Source: an uncultured Oscillibacter sp.
GTDB taxonomy: Bacteria; Bacillota; Clostridia; Oscillospirales; Oscillospiraceae
DNA: 39,351 bases
Direction: 5' to 3'
Assembly: GCA_910585385.1 (NCBI GenBank)
Contig: CAJUDV010000021.1
Location: 1 to 39,351 of the forward strand
A model generated the notes under the pieces. That model saw only the letters and a list, made by a program, of their open reading frames with translations. It made no database searches and was not told the origin of the DNA. Shown one piece after another: positions 1-5,738 of the stretch. Each line of letters begins with the position of its first letter. Within the stretch, counting starts at the first letter, position 1. The translations under genes and the position numbers were made by a program.

Positions 1-78
1 GGCCACGATCTCTGGTGCTTTCTTTTCGTTACGTTGTTTAATTTACAAGGTGCAGGCCGCTCTCGGCGGGTACTGATT

Positions 79-107
79 ACTGTACCACAAAAATACAGGC
101 TTGTCAA
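79..107 (-). promoter_or_regulatory. Promoter, second of a tandem pair, reading out of the left edge
   Basis: On the minus strand the -35 box TTGACA (102-107) and the -10 box TACAGT (79-84) are separated by exactly 17 bp. Transcription would begin near position 72 and leave the window at its left edge. The 70-odd bases downstream hold no start codon with a good ribosome binding site, so the gene served lies outside the window. Confidence 0.75.
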
Positions 108-172
108 CAACTTTTTTGAAATTCTTTTTTAGAAATTTCCAGAAGTTCTCAGAAGTTCCTGACAGCTTTGCT

Positions 173-201
173 AGAATACCAGACAAAGCGCCGTTTGTCA
201 A
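173..201 (-). promoter_or_regulatory. Promoter, first of a tandem pair, reading out of the left edge
   Basis: On the minus strand TTGACA (196-201) and TATTCT (173-178) are separated by 17 bp. It lies 94 bp upstream of the second promoter and points the same way. The stretch between them is AT-rich and contains the repeated word GAACTTCTG. Paired strong promoters of this spacing are common in front of rRNA and ribosomal-protein operons. Confidence 0.7.
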
Positions 202-292
202 GGGGGAAATTCGATTTTTTTCGAAAAATTTCGCGAAAGCTTTCCACAGCGGAGGGAGCCGCCTTTCGCGGCCCCCCTCCCACTGTAAAATG

Positions 293-1777
293 TTATCCGC
301 ACGGGATTGTAATCGTCTCCGTGGCAACCCCCTGTCTAAAGGTCTCGTCGTGCTCCACAAACAGCATGGTGGGCTGAAACGCCAGCAGCAGCTCCTCAAT
401 CTGCATTCGGGACCAGACGTCGATATAATTCAGCGGCTCGTCCCAGATATACAGGTGGGCGCTTTCGCAGAGGCTCCGGGCAATCAGCACCTTCTTCCTC
501 TGTCCGGCGGACCAGTCCTCCATATTCTTTTCAAACTGCTCCCGGGGGAAATCCAGCTTCCGCAGAATCGCCAGCAGCAGCGGCTCCTCCGCTCCGGTTC
601 TCCGGATATAGTCCCGCAGACGCCCCCGCAGATGGGAGGTGTCCTGGGGCACGTAGGAGACGGTCAGCCCGGAGAGCTTCACCAGCGTCCCCTGGCTGGC
701 GATCTCCTCCCCCAGGAGGAATTTCAGGAGGGTGGACTTCCCGCAGCCGTTGCCGCCGTCCAGGGCAATTCTCCGGCCCGGCTCCAGGCGGAAGTCCAGC
801 GGGCCGCAGACCCGCCGCTCTCCGTAGAAGAGGGAGAGCTCCCGGGCGTCCAGCAGCCGTCCCCGGGCCGTCAGGGGGCGAAGCTTCAGCGCCTCGGCCC
901 GTTCCAGATCTTTCAAAAGTCCCGCCTTCTCCTCCAGCGCCCGCTGCCGCCGGTCCTCAATGGACTTGGCCCGCTGCATCATTTTCGCGGACTTGTGGCC
1001 GATATAGCCCCGGTCCGGCCGGAGGCCGCCGGTCCTTGTCCCCTTTTTGGTAGCCTCCACCTGGTCGGACCACCTAGAGGTCTGGGCCGCCGCCTGCCGC
1101 AGACGCCCCACCTCCTTTTGCAGATGTTCGTTTCTCGCCTGCTCGAACTCGTCCCGGCGGCGCTTGTTCTCCCACCAGGAGGAGAAATTCCCGCTCTGGA
1201 CCTCCACGCCGGTTCGGTTCAGCGCCATCACATGGTCCACGCACCCGTCCAAAAAGGCCCGGTCGTGGGACACCAGCAGAAAGCCCCGCTTTCGCCGCAG
1301 ATACGCCGCCGCCGCCCGCCGCCCCCTGGCGTCCAGGTGGTTGGTGGGCTCGTCGATGAGCAGGTACCGCTCCTCCCCGCAGAACAGCGCCGCCAGCAGC
1401 GCCTTGGTCCGCTCCCCGTTGGAGAGGGTGGAAAAGGGCCGGTACAGCGCCTCGGCCTCCACGCCCAGCAGTCCCGTCTCCCGCAGCAGCTCCCACTCCT
1501 CCGCCGTGGGGGCCGCCTCCTGGAGCACCTCCAGGGTCATGCGGGACGGGTCCCCCGGCTCACGGGGAAAGTACGCGCAGGGCGGCGCGCCGGAGATCCC
1601 CCCTCCGCAGGGGTACTCTCCCAGCAGCAGGCGCAGAAAGGTGGTCTTCCCCCGGCCGTTGCGGCCCAGAAAGCCCAGCTTCCAGCCGGTGTCAAACTGA
1701 AAGCTCACATTTTCAAATATGTTATCGTAACTGCCCGGATAGGCAAAGGTCAGGTTTTCCACCCGGATCATAGACAT
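293..1777 (-). CDS. ABC-F family ATPase, Lsa-like ribosomal protection protein
   Basis: A soluble protein of 494 residues with two ABC ATPase domains joined by a linker and no membrane segments, the build of ABC-F proteins that bind the ribosomal E site. The N-terminus (MIRVENLTFAYPGSYDNIFE) closely resembles the Lsa type, whose members displace lincosamides, streptogramin A and pleuromutilins. Visible motifs are Walker A GRNGRGKTT, signature LSNGERTK and Walker B LLIDEPTNHLD in the first domain, and Walker A GGNGCGKST, signature WSAGQRKK and WDEPLNYID in the second. Length fits the family (about 490-500). The start at 1777 is chosen because GGAGGG lies 7 bases upstream; an in-frame start at 1822 has no such site and would lie in the leader terminator. 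A second Met two codons later is less well spaced. The gene stands alone behind an attenuation leader, which supports a resistance role. Drug spectrum cannot be read from sequence. Confidence 0.9.
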   Translation of the reverse strand: MSMIRVENLTFAYPGSYDNIFENVSFQFDTGWKLGFLGRNGRGKTTFLRLLLGEYPCGGGISGAPPCAYFPREPGDPSRMTLEVLQEAAPTAEEWELLRETGLLGVEAEALYRPFSTLSNGERTKALLAALFCGEERYLLIDEPTNHLDARGRRAAAAYLRRKRGFLLVSHDRAFLDGCVDHVMALNRTGVEVQSGNFSSWWENKRRRDEFEQARNEHLQKEVGRLRQAAAQTSRWSDQVEATKKGTRTGGLRPDRGYIGHKSAKMMQRAKSIEDRRQRALEEKAGLLKDLERAEALKLRPLTARGRLLDARELSLFYGERRVCGPLDFRLEPGRRIALDGGNGCGKSTLLKFLLGEEIASQGTLVKLSGLTVSYVPQDTSHLRGRLRDYIRRTGAEEPLLLAILRKLDFPREQFEKNMEDWSAGQRKKVLIARSLCESAHLYIWDEPLNYIDVWSRMQIEELLLAFQPTMLFVEHDETFRQGVATETITIPCG

Positions 1778-1793
1778 ATGGCATCCCTCCAAA

Positions 1794-1826
1794 CGCAAAA
1801 ATAGGCCGCAGGAAAGTCCCACGGCC
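1794..1826 (-). terminator. Leader terminator (attenuator) in front of the ABC-F gene
   Basis: On the minus strand a ten-pair stem with two G-U pairs (GGCCGTGGGA / TCCTGCGGCC, positions 1804-1826) with a three-base loop is followed by TATTTTT. It ends 17 bases before the ABC-F start codon and inside the transcript that starts near 2008, so it can only act as a conditional terminator. A second hairpin (CCGCT/AGCGG, about 1844-1866) lies just upstream and could take part in switching. Confidence 0.75.
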
Positions 1827-1960
1827 CGCAGCGCAACAGAGGATGCCCCGCTCTATCAGCGGGCGTCTGTCGTCCAGATGGCGCGAAAGGATGAAATTCT
1901 CTCCTGCTTCCGGCGCCGGGCAGACCGCCCCCTCGGGGCTTCCACAGCGCCTATCAAGTT

Positions 1961-1981
1961 TCAGCAGGAAGCAGACTTCAT
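1961..1981 (-). CDS. Leader peptide MKSASC of the ABC-F attenuator
   Basis: A six-codon frame (ATG, five sense codons, TGA) begins about 27 bases after the predicted transcription start and has a strong ribosome binding site, GAGGAG, 7 bases upstream. Its start region (1977-1987) is perfectly complementary over 11 bases to 1885-1895 further down the same leader. Drug-stalled ribosomes on such short frames are the known trigger of terminator read-through for ABC-F and other resistance genes. That this frame is translated is an inference from its signals. Confidence 0.6.
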   Translation of the reverse strand: MKSASC

Positions 1982-2014
1982 CCTTTCACTCCTCTTCATC
2001 AATTTAGCAGAATC

Positions 2015-2043
2015 ATCATAGCAGACTTCCCGCGGCCTGTCAA
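2015..2043 (-). promoter_or_regulatory. Promoter of the ABC-F leader
   Basis: On the minus strand TTGACA (2038-2043) and TATGAT (2015-2020) are 17 bp apart, with the extended -10 dinucleotide TG one base before the -10 box. The start point would be near 2008, giving a leader of about 230 bases before the ABC-F start codon. Confidence 0.8.
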
Positions 2044-2066
2044 CCGGAAAAGCCGTAAAATTCCCC

Positions 2067-2489
2067 TCAGGCGTATCCGGCGGTAAGAAGCGCCCAATCG
2101 CCGCCGTCCTCCTCCCGAACCAGGAGCCAGGACCAGCCGGTATACGCCCGGTCCGCCTCCCAGGCCCCGCCGCCGTTCACCGGGGAGTGAAACGACGAGG
2201 TAAACACCGCACACTGGGCGAGCTCCCGGCCCACGCCTCTGTAATACTCCAGCTCTCCGGCGCTCACATCGTCCCCGGCGTATTCCAATGTACGGAGCAC
2301 ACAGCCGTCAAAATCCCCGAACTCCTTCAAAACCACCTTCGCCGCAGCCTCCAGCTCCTCCGCCTCATAGAGCTCCGACTCCCCATAGTCAATGACGACC
2401 TCACTGACGTCGCCGCCTCCGCAGGCGCAGAGCAGCCAGACCAGCAGCAGGGCCGCGCACACGGCGGCGGTTCTTCTCCCCGTCCTCAT
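2067..2489 (-). CDS. Small lipoprotein of unknown function
   Basis: A 140-residue protein with an N-terminal arginine-rich n-region, a hydrophobic stretch and a lipobox LLCAC followed by GGGD, so it is probably exported and lipid-anchored at the outer face of the membrane. The mature part carries the pattern FGDFDGCVLRTLEYAGDD and, near the end, GWSWLLVREEDGGDWALLTAGYA in outline, which I recall from small Firmicute lipoproteins of unknown function (possibly the DUF4829 group; unchecked). The start at 2489 has GGAGG five bases upstream; an in-frame Met at 2525 lacks a site and would add a charged extension before the signal peptide. It is transcribed alone from its own promoter. Three cysteines in total; no enzymatic motif is apparent. 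Confidence 0.75.
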   Translation of the reverse strand: MRTGRRTAAVCAALLLVWLLCACGGGDVSEVVIDYGESELYEAEELEAAAKVVLKEFGDFDGCVLRTLEYAGDDVSAGELEYYRGVGRELAQCAVFTSSFHSPVNGGGAWEADRAYTGWSWLLVREEDGGDWALLTAGYA

Positions 2490-2537
2490 CGTGTCCTCCC
2501 CCCAAATCTCCAGTCTCCGGCTCACCTTTACAGGGAA

Positions 2538-2566
2538 ATTCTACCACAAAGGCCGGCCTCTGGCAA
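2538..2566 (-). promoter_or_regulatory. Promoter of the small lipoprotein gene
   Basis: Minus strand TTGCCA (2561-2566), a 17-bp spacer and TAGAAT (2538-2543). It ends about 50 bases before the lipoprotein start codon. Confidence 0.65.
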
Positions 2567-2615
2567 GGCCCCTCCCTGTACAGCGCCATTTTCTACCTTA
2601 TTTTTTCGGAAGCGT

Positions 2616-2644
2616 TTGCTTTTCCGCCGGAAGTCTGGTACACT
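2616..2644 (+). promoter_or_regulatory. Promoter of the rpe transcript
   Basis: Plus strand TTGCTT (2616-2621), a 17-bp spacer and TACACT (2639-2644). The start point would be near 2651, leaving an unusually long leader of about 220 bases before rpe. Confidence 0.6.
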
Positions 2645-2650
2645 ACAAGC

Positions 2651-2873
2651 AACATGGAAGCGCAGGTGGGAGCCGGCGGGCTTCCCCGCCGGCTCCCTAT
2701 TCAAAAAAGCGGCGGTGCCGCGCCCAGGGGCGGACGCTGCGCGGAGCTGTTGACTGGGGGCACCCGGTCCGCTTGCACCATCCTATGCGGCGCCCCCGCC
2801 GCCTGTCACCGCCTCTCCGCCGCCCGTCCCCGCCGGTTCTCCCGAATCTCAAAAAAGAAAAGAGGCTTTTTTC
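2651..2873 (+). other. Structured GC-rich leader (or small RNA) upstream of rpe
   Basis: No gene is seen here. A perfect 13-pair hairpin (2668-2680 with 2685-2697, loop CTTC) is not followed by a U tract, so it is not a simple terminator. The same 5' arm can instead pair with 2828-2843 near the end of the leader, apart from a two-base bulge, giving two mutually exclusive folds. The rpe ribosome binding site lies in the 8-base loop of a weak hairpin (AAAAAAG 2851-2857 with CTTTTTT 2866-2872). It matches no riboswitch consensus that I know. Confidence 0.4.
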
Positions 2874-3527
2874 ATGATTAAAATCGCGCCCTCCATCCTC
2901 TCCGCCGACTTTGCCAATCTGGAGCGGGATATTCAGCGCATCTCCGCCGCCGACTACGTCCACGTGGACGTGATGGACGGCATGTTCGTGCCCAACATCT
3001 CCATCGGCATTCCGGTGGTGAAATCCATCCGCCCCACCACCTCCCTGCCCCTGGACGTCCACCTGATGATTGTGGAGCCGGTGCGGTACGTGGAGCAGTT
3101 CTGCGACGCCGGGGCCGACCTGGTGACGGTCCACGTGGAGGCGGACAGCGAGGAGAACATCCACGCCGCCATTGACAAAATCCACGCCAAGGGCAGGCGG
3201 GCGGGGATCGTCCTCAAGCCCAAGACCCCCGCGGAGGCCGCCCTGCCCTTCCTGGAAAAGGTGGAGCTGATTCTGGTGATGACCGTGGAGCCGGGCTTCG
3301 GCGGGCAGAGCTTCATGGCGGATATGATGCCCAAGGTCTCCGCCCTGCGGAAGCTGATCGATGAGAAAAATCCCGCCTGCGAGCTGGAGGTGGACGGCGG
3401 CGTGGCCCCGGACACCTGTCAGACCTGCATTGACGCCGGGGCCAACGTGCTGGTGGCCGGCAGCGCCGTATACAAGGCGGCGGACATTCCCGCCCGCATC
3501 GCCGAGCTGAGAGGGAGCCAGGCCTAA
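2874..3527 (+). CDS. rpe: Ribulose-phosphate 3-epimerase
   Basis: Interconverts D-ribulose 5-phosphate and D-xylulose 5-phosphate in the non-oxidative pentose phosphate pathway. The 217-residue protein is a single TIM barrel of the usual length. Visible family motifs are IAPSILSADF at the N-terminus, the metal-binding HVDVMDG near residue 30, DVHLMI, the phosphate-loop region MTVEPGFGGQSFM and the catalytic VDGGV near the C-terminus. The start has AGAGG eight bases upstream. In many Firmicutes rpe follows rsgA; here it is alone behind its own promoter and a long structured leader. The stop codon at 3525-3527 touches the stop of the opposing DUF6809-like gene (3524), so the two converge with no room for a terminator between them. 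Confidence 0.95.
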   Translation: MIKIAPSILSADFANLERDIQRISAADYVHVDVMDGMFVPNISIGIPVVKSIRPTTSLPLDVHLMIVEPVRYVEQFCDAGADLVTVHVEADSEENIHAAIDKIHAKGRRAGIVLKPKTPAEAALPFLEKVELILVMTVEPGFGGQSFMADMMPKVSALRKLIDEKNPACELEVDGGVAPDTCQTCIDAGANVLVAGSAVYKAADIPARIAELRGSQA

Positions 3528-3778
3528 ATGCGGGCCAGCTCCAGGCCGACAGAGACCCCCGCCAGGAAAGAGGCCCGGTCCTCCAGGCACCCTGTCTCAA
3601 ACTGCCGGGCCAGCAAAACCTCCAGCCGCCGCCCCTGCTCCGCCGTCAGCGCCGTGCGAAATTTGTCCCATTCCTCCTCCAGCCCGGAGGAGCACCGGCG
3701 GTATTCTCTGATTTGAAGATAGTCCATGACACGGTGTTCCTGTGCGTAAAAATAGAGAGCATCCACAAGCGGTTGCAC
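3524..3778 (-). CDS. Small DUF6809-like protein
   Basis: An 84-residue cytosolic protein that starts with GTG at 3778. That start is chosen because AAAGGGG lies 7 bases upstream and because the promoter start point (about 3812) leaves an upstream in-frame ATG at 3805 almost without leader. The pattern LYFYAQEHRV, a middle acidic helix with EEEWDKFRTALT, and a C-terminal segment FLAGVSVGLELARI is like the DUF6809 group of small Firmicute proteins (aLYyG...ypseq; GF.lGa.lm.E). Function is unknown. The promoter is divergent from the XRE regulator at 3866, and two 14-bp tandem repeats lie over its transcription start, so that regulator probably controls it. Confidence 0.65.
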   Translation of the reverse strand: MQPLVDALYFYAQEHRVMDYLQIREYRRCSSGLEEEWDKFRTALTAEQGRRLEVLLARQFETGCLEDRASFLAGVSVGLELARI

Positions 3779-3790
3779 AAAATCGCCCCT

Positions 3791-3816
3791 TTCGGTTCGT
3801 TTCATTCGGTTCGTTT
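3791..3816. promoter_or_regulatory. Tandem operator-like repeat between DUF6809-like gene and XRE regulator
   Basis: The 12-base word TTCGGTTCGTTT occurs twice, at 3791-3802 and 3805-3816, with a period of 14 bp. The copies cover the predicted start point of the minus-strand promoter (TSS near 3812), where a bound repressor would block initiation. The divergent XRE protein at 3866 is the obvious candidate to bind it. Confidence 0.5.
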
Positions 3817-3818
3817 TT

Positions 3819-3847
3819 AGTATATCCGTGCCGAACACTGTTGTCAA
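3819..3847 (-). promoter_or_regulatory. Promoter of the DUF6809-like gene
   Basis: Minus strand consensus -35 TTGACA (3842-3847), 17-bp spacer, -10 TATACT (3819-3824). Confidence 0.8.
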
Positions 3848-3865
3848 GAGATATGGAGAGAAATT

Positions 3866-4087
3866 ATGGGAACTTTTCCTGAAAACCTAAAAATATGCCG
3901 AAAACGCAGCCATATGAGCCAAGAGGTCGTTGCAGTAAACTGCAAAATTGCCTCCGGCACATACCGGCGGTATGAAAAAGGCGAGCGGGAACCAAATTTA
4001 TCGACTCTCTGCACCTTTGCGGATTATTTTGGCGTCACTCTGGACCAGTTGGCAGGGCGTGCCCCTCTGCCGGATCAGGAGGCATAG
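3866..4087 (+). CDS. XRE-family helix-turn-helix regulator (short)
   Basis: A 73-residue protein that is little more than one Cro/C1-type DNA-binding domain: LKICRKRSHMSQEVVAVNCK forms helices 1-2, then ASGTYRRYEKGEREPN the recognition helix and the conserved EKGEREPNLSTL turn, then LCTFADYFGVTLDQLAG. The start has GGAGAG five bases upstream. There is no effector or dimerisation domain beyond the fold. Codon use and base composition are more AT-rich than in neighbouring housekeeping genes, which may point to transfer. It is divergent from the DUF6809-like gene; the tandem repeats between them are its likely operator. Confidence 0.85.
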   Translation: MGTFPENLKICRKRSHMSQEVVAVNCKIASGTYRRYEKGEREPNLSTLCTFADYFGVTLDQLAGRAPLPDQEA

Positions 4088-4536
4088 GCGGCTGTTGAAG
4101 GGCGGGCGGCCGCGCCATCTTCCCCTAAGGGGGATGGCCTCGCTTGGCGCTCCTTCGTAAAAAGCGGCAGACACCCCCTCTTCCCCACCCGGAGCCGGCC
4201 AGGCGCGAAGCGCGGGAAGAGAAGAACATCCATGCGTCCGCGCGGCGACTTTTCCCGGACTTTCAACAGCGGCAGGAGACTTCCGCAACCACCAAAAGCG
4301 TCTCTTTTCTTTTGGACCGTGCACGGCCCGTTTTCTTTTCTCCACGCCAGGAGAAAAGAAAATGGGGGGTGCATCCCCAGACACGCCGGAACGGCGCGTC
4401 ACCGTCCCCGGCCCGCGGCCGGATAACCCCCGTCCCCGCCCGCGGCGGAAAATCCCCGTCCCGCCCCCGTGGGGCGGATTCCCCAGGAATACAAAATCCC
4501 CCGATACCTGTCAGGTATCAAAAAGGAGCCCCCACC
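4088..4536. repeat. Gene-free stretch rich in inverted repeats
   Basis: No coding signal is convincing here; an open frame in phase with recR runs through it but has no ribosome binding site. It holds an imperfect inverted repeat around 4117-4140 (CCATCTTCCCC / GGGGGATGG), a perfect 13-bp inverted repeat (TTTTCTTTTCTCC 4331-4343 with its complement 4350-4362) and the GTGCAC palindrome near 4320. The make-up suggests a non-autonomous intergenic repeat family, which needs a genome-wide comparison to prove. Confidence 0.45.
4503..4519. promoter_or_regulatory. Perfect 17-bp palindrome upstream of recR
   Basis: GATACCTG-T-CAGGTATC, eight-base arms around one centre base, ends 17 bases before the recR start codon and abuts its ribosome binding site. 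The length and symmetry fit a protein operator better than a terminator, since A rather than T bases follow it. It does not match the Firmicute LexA box. Confidence 0.45.
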
Positions 4537-5136
4537 ATGGAATACTTCCCCGCCCCTCTGGAAAGGTTAGTAGAACAATTCGCCCGCCTGCCGGGCATCG
4601 GCGGCAAGTCCGCCCAGCGGCTGGCCTTCTTCATCCTGGGCCTGCCCGAGGAGGAGGCCCAGTCCTTCGCCGACGCCATTACAGAGGCCAAGCGCGGCGT
4701 CACCTGCTGTCCGGTGTGCCAGAACTTCACCGCCGGGGGCCTGTGCCCCATCTGCGCCTCCCCCAAGCGGGACGGAACCACCATCTGCGTGGTGGCGGAC
4801 CCCCGGGACGTGGCCGCCGTGGAGCGGTCCCGGGAGTACGACGGCCACTACCACGTTCTCCACGGCGTCATCTCCCCCATGAACCACGTGGGACCCGATG
4901 ACCTGGCCATCAAGCCCCTGCTGGAGCGGGTGGCGAAGGGGGACGTGGAGGAGGTCATCATGGCCACCAACCCGGACACGGAGGGAGAGGCCACGGCCAT
5001 GTACATCGCCCGCCTCTTAAAGCCCTTTGACGTGCGTGTGACCCGCCTGGCCTACGGCATCCCCGTGGGCGGGCACCTGGAGTTTGCCGACGACGCCACG
5101 CTGATGCGGGCCCTGGAGGGCCGAAGAGAGATGTGA
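4537..5136 (+). CDS. recR: Recombination mediator protein RecR
   Basis: RecR loads RecA at gaps together with RecF and RecO. The 199-residue protein has the normal length and domain order: an N-terminal helix-hairpin-helix (LPGIGGKSAQRLAFFIL, residues 18-35), a zinc finger (Cys57 or 58, Cys61, Cys70, Cys73) and a Toprim domain with VVADPRDVAAVE and NPDTEGEATAMYIARLL. The start is taken at 4537, preceded by AAGGAG and beginning MEYFPAPLERLV as in homologues. In most Firmicutes recR follows dnaX and ybaB; here it is separated from both, behind a repeat-rich stretch and a palindrome, so its usual operon has been broken up. Confidence 0.95.
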   Translation: MEYFPAPLERLVEQFARLPGIGGKSAQRLAFFILGLPEEEAQSFADAITEAKRGVTCCPVCQNFTAGGLCPICASPKRDGTTICVVADPRDVAAVERSREYDGHYHVLHGVISPMNHVGPDDLAIKPLLERVAKGDVEEVIMATNPDTEGEATAMYIARLLKPFDVRVTRLAYGIPVGGHLEFADDATLMRALEGRREM

Positions 5137-5149
5137 TCAAGTTTAGGGC

Positions 5150-5168
5150 CGCCCTTTTCAAAGGGCGG
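5150..5168 (+). repeat. Hairpin after recR
   Basis: CCGCCCTTT and AAAGGGCGG form a perfect nine-pair stem with a two-base loop just after the recR stop codon; no U tract follows, so it may protect the mRNA 3' end rather than terminate. Confidence 0.4.
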
Positions 5169-5221
5169 TGGGGTGCGGGGGCAAAGCCCCTGCAGCCTCG
5201 GTCAGAGCCCAATAAAACGAA

Positions 5222-5253
5222 CGCCGCCGCCCATGTGGGCGGCGGCGCTTTTG
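5222..5253 (+). terminator. Terminator of recR
   Basis: An eleven-pair GC stem (5222-5232 with 5237-5247, loop ATGT) is followed by CTTTTGC on the plus strand. The T run is short. It lies between the convergent recR and XRE genes. Confidence 0.6.
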
Positions 5254-5268
5254 CATCGTTCGCACCGT

Positions 5269-5514
5269 CTATTCCAACAGCTCTTCAACAGCGACATCCA
5301 AAACACAGGCAATCGCTTTCAGCTCAATATCCGTCACAAACCGCTGGCCGCTCTCAATCCTCTGCACGGCGTTTTTGTCCACATCCAAGCCCCTCAGCTG
5401 GAGCAAATCGGCAAATCCTCTCTGAGACAATTTCGGCGATCTGGCTTTGCGCAACGCGGCTACTCGTCTGCCGCAGATATTATAACGCCCATCCGGTGCG
5501 TGATTTTTATACAC
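5269..5514 (-). CDS. XRE-family helix-turn-helix regulator
   Basis: An 81-residue regulator consisting of one Cro/C1-type domain: YNICGRRVAALRKAR, then LSQRGFADLLQLRGLDVDKNAVQRIESGQRFVTDIELKAIACVLDVAVEELLE in outline. The motif YNICGxRVxxLR with AVQRIESGQRFV is typical of a widespread group of stand-alone Firmicute repressors. The start is the GTG at 5514, preceded by GGAGAG seven bases upstream; longer in-frame ATG starts (5586, 5577) lack a site and would overlap the operator. One operator-like repeat (5528-5546) overlaps its ribosome binding site, so it is probably autoregulated. Divergent to it is a 17-codon frame at 5612. Confidence 0.8.
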   Translation of the reverse strand: MYKNHAPDGRYNICGRRVAALRKARSPKLSQRGFADLLQLRGLDVDKNAVQRIESGQRFVTDIELKAIACVLDVAVEELLE

Positions 5515-5527
5515 AAAACCACTCTCC

Positions 5528-5546
5528 TGACATTTATTGATTGTCG
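5528..5546. promoter_or_regulatory. Imperfect operator copy over the XRE ribosome binding site
   Basis: TGACATT-N5-ATTGTCG resembles the perfect palindrome at 5581-5599 in its left arm and more loosely in its right arm. It covers the -35 box of the plus-strand promoter and the ribosome binding site of the minus-strand regulator. The two copies are 53 bp apart, about five helical turns. Confidence 0.4.
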
Positions 5547-5569
5547 TATGAGTGATTTTATGGTATCCT
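5541..5569 (+). promoter_or_regulatory. Promoter of the 17-codon frame
   Basis: Plus strand TTGTCG (5541-5546), 17-bp spacer, TATCCT (5564-5569) with an extended -10 TG at 5561-5562. Confidence 0.5.
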
Positions 5570-5580
5570 GTTCTCATAAT

Positions 5581-5599
5581 TGACATTCATTAAATGTCA
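5581..5599. promoter_or_regulatory. Perfect palindromic operator
   Basis: TGACATT-CATTA-AATGTCA, seven-base arms, sits between the predicted plus-strand start point and the ribosome binding site of the short frame at 5612. Likely bound by the adjacent XRE protein. Confidence 0.55.
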
Positions 5600-5611
5600 T
5601 AGGAGGGTTTT

Positions 5612-5665
5612 ATGGACCATTTGACTTTTGAGGAGCTCTTCCTTCAAGCCATCGGCGCGGCCTAG
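5612..5665 (+). CDS. 17-codon open frame with strong ribosome binding site
   Basis: ATG at 5612 has AGGAGG five bases upstream, a promoter with extended -10 and a perfect operator palindrome, and the frame reads MDHLTFEELFLQAIGAA before a TAG. The signals are those of a real translated gene, but the product is tiny. It may be a regulated microprotein, or the surviving 5' end of a longer gene that was cut off when the downstream segment with the terminator of the next gene moved in. No similarity is recognised. Confidence 0.4.
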   Translation: MDHLTFEELFLQAIGAA

Positions 5666-5685
5666 CACCGCCCGCCACGACTTCT

Positions 5686-5722
5686 GAAAAAGCCCGCCCG
5701 GCGCGCTGGCGCCGGGCGGGCT
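5686..5722 (-). terminator. Terminator of the SLH glycosidase gene
   Basis: A 14-pair GC-rich stem (5691-5722: AGCCCGCCCGGCGC and its complement, loop of four) is followed on the minus strand by TTTTTC. It lies 16 bases after the stop codon of the large minus-strand gene. Confidence 0.85.
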
Positions 5723-5738
5723 CTCTTCCTTCTGCCAA

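Noticed and set aside
101..1804. Long plus-strand open frame opposite the ABC-F gene (and similar long antisense frames at 6219-7793, 12755-14785, 21844-23634 on the opposite strand to real genes)
   Set aside because: These arise because GC-rich codons rarely give stops on the other strand; they have no family motifs, no ribosome binding site, and the opposite frame encodes a recognisable protein.
2668..2697. Hairpin upstream of rpe as a terminator
   Set aside because: It is followed by TATTCAAAAAA rather than a U tract, and lies downstream of the rpe promoter.
2779..2791. 13-base word CATCCTATGCGGC repeated at 11975-11987
   Set aside because: In 39 kb a number of 13-base matches are expected by chance on both strands, and the contexts are unrelated.
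2651..2873. 6S RNA or SRP RNA gene
   Set aside because: Length and long-range pairing are suggestive, but I could not find the conserved SRP GGAAG/AGCA core or a clear 6S central bubble; left as an unassigned structured leader.
4144..4536. N-terminal extension of RecR by 131 residues
   Set aside because: The extension is low-complexity, has no ribosome binding site, and RecR homologues begin at the Met at 4537, which has AAGGAG.
3866..5665. Prophage remnant around the two XRE regulators
   Set aside because: No integrase, excisionase, attachment repeats or structural genes; both regulators are stand-alone and recR lies between them.
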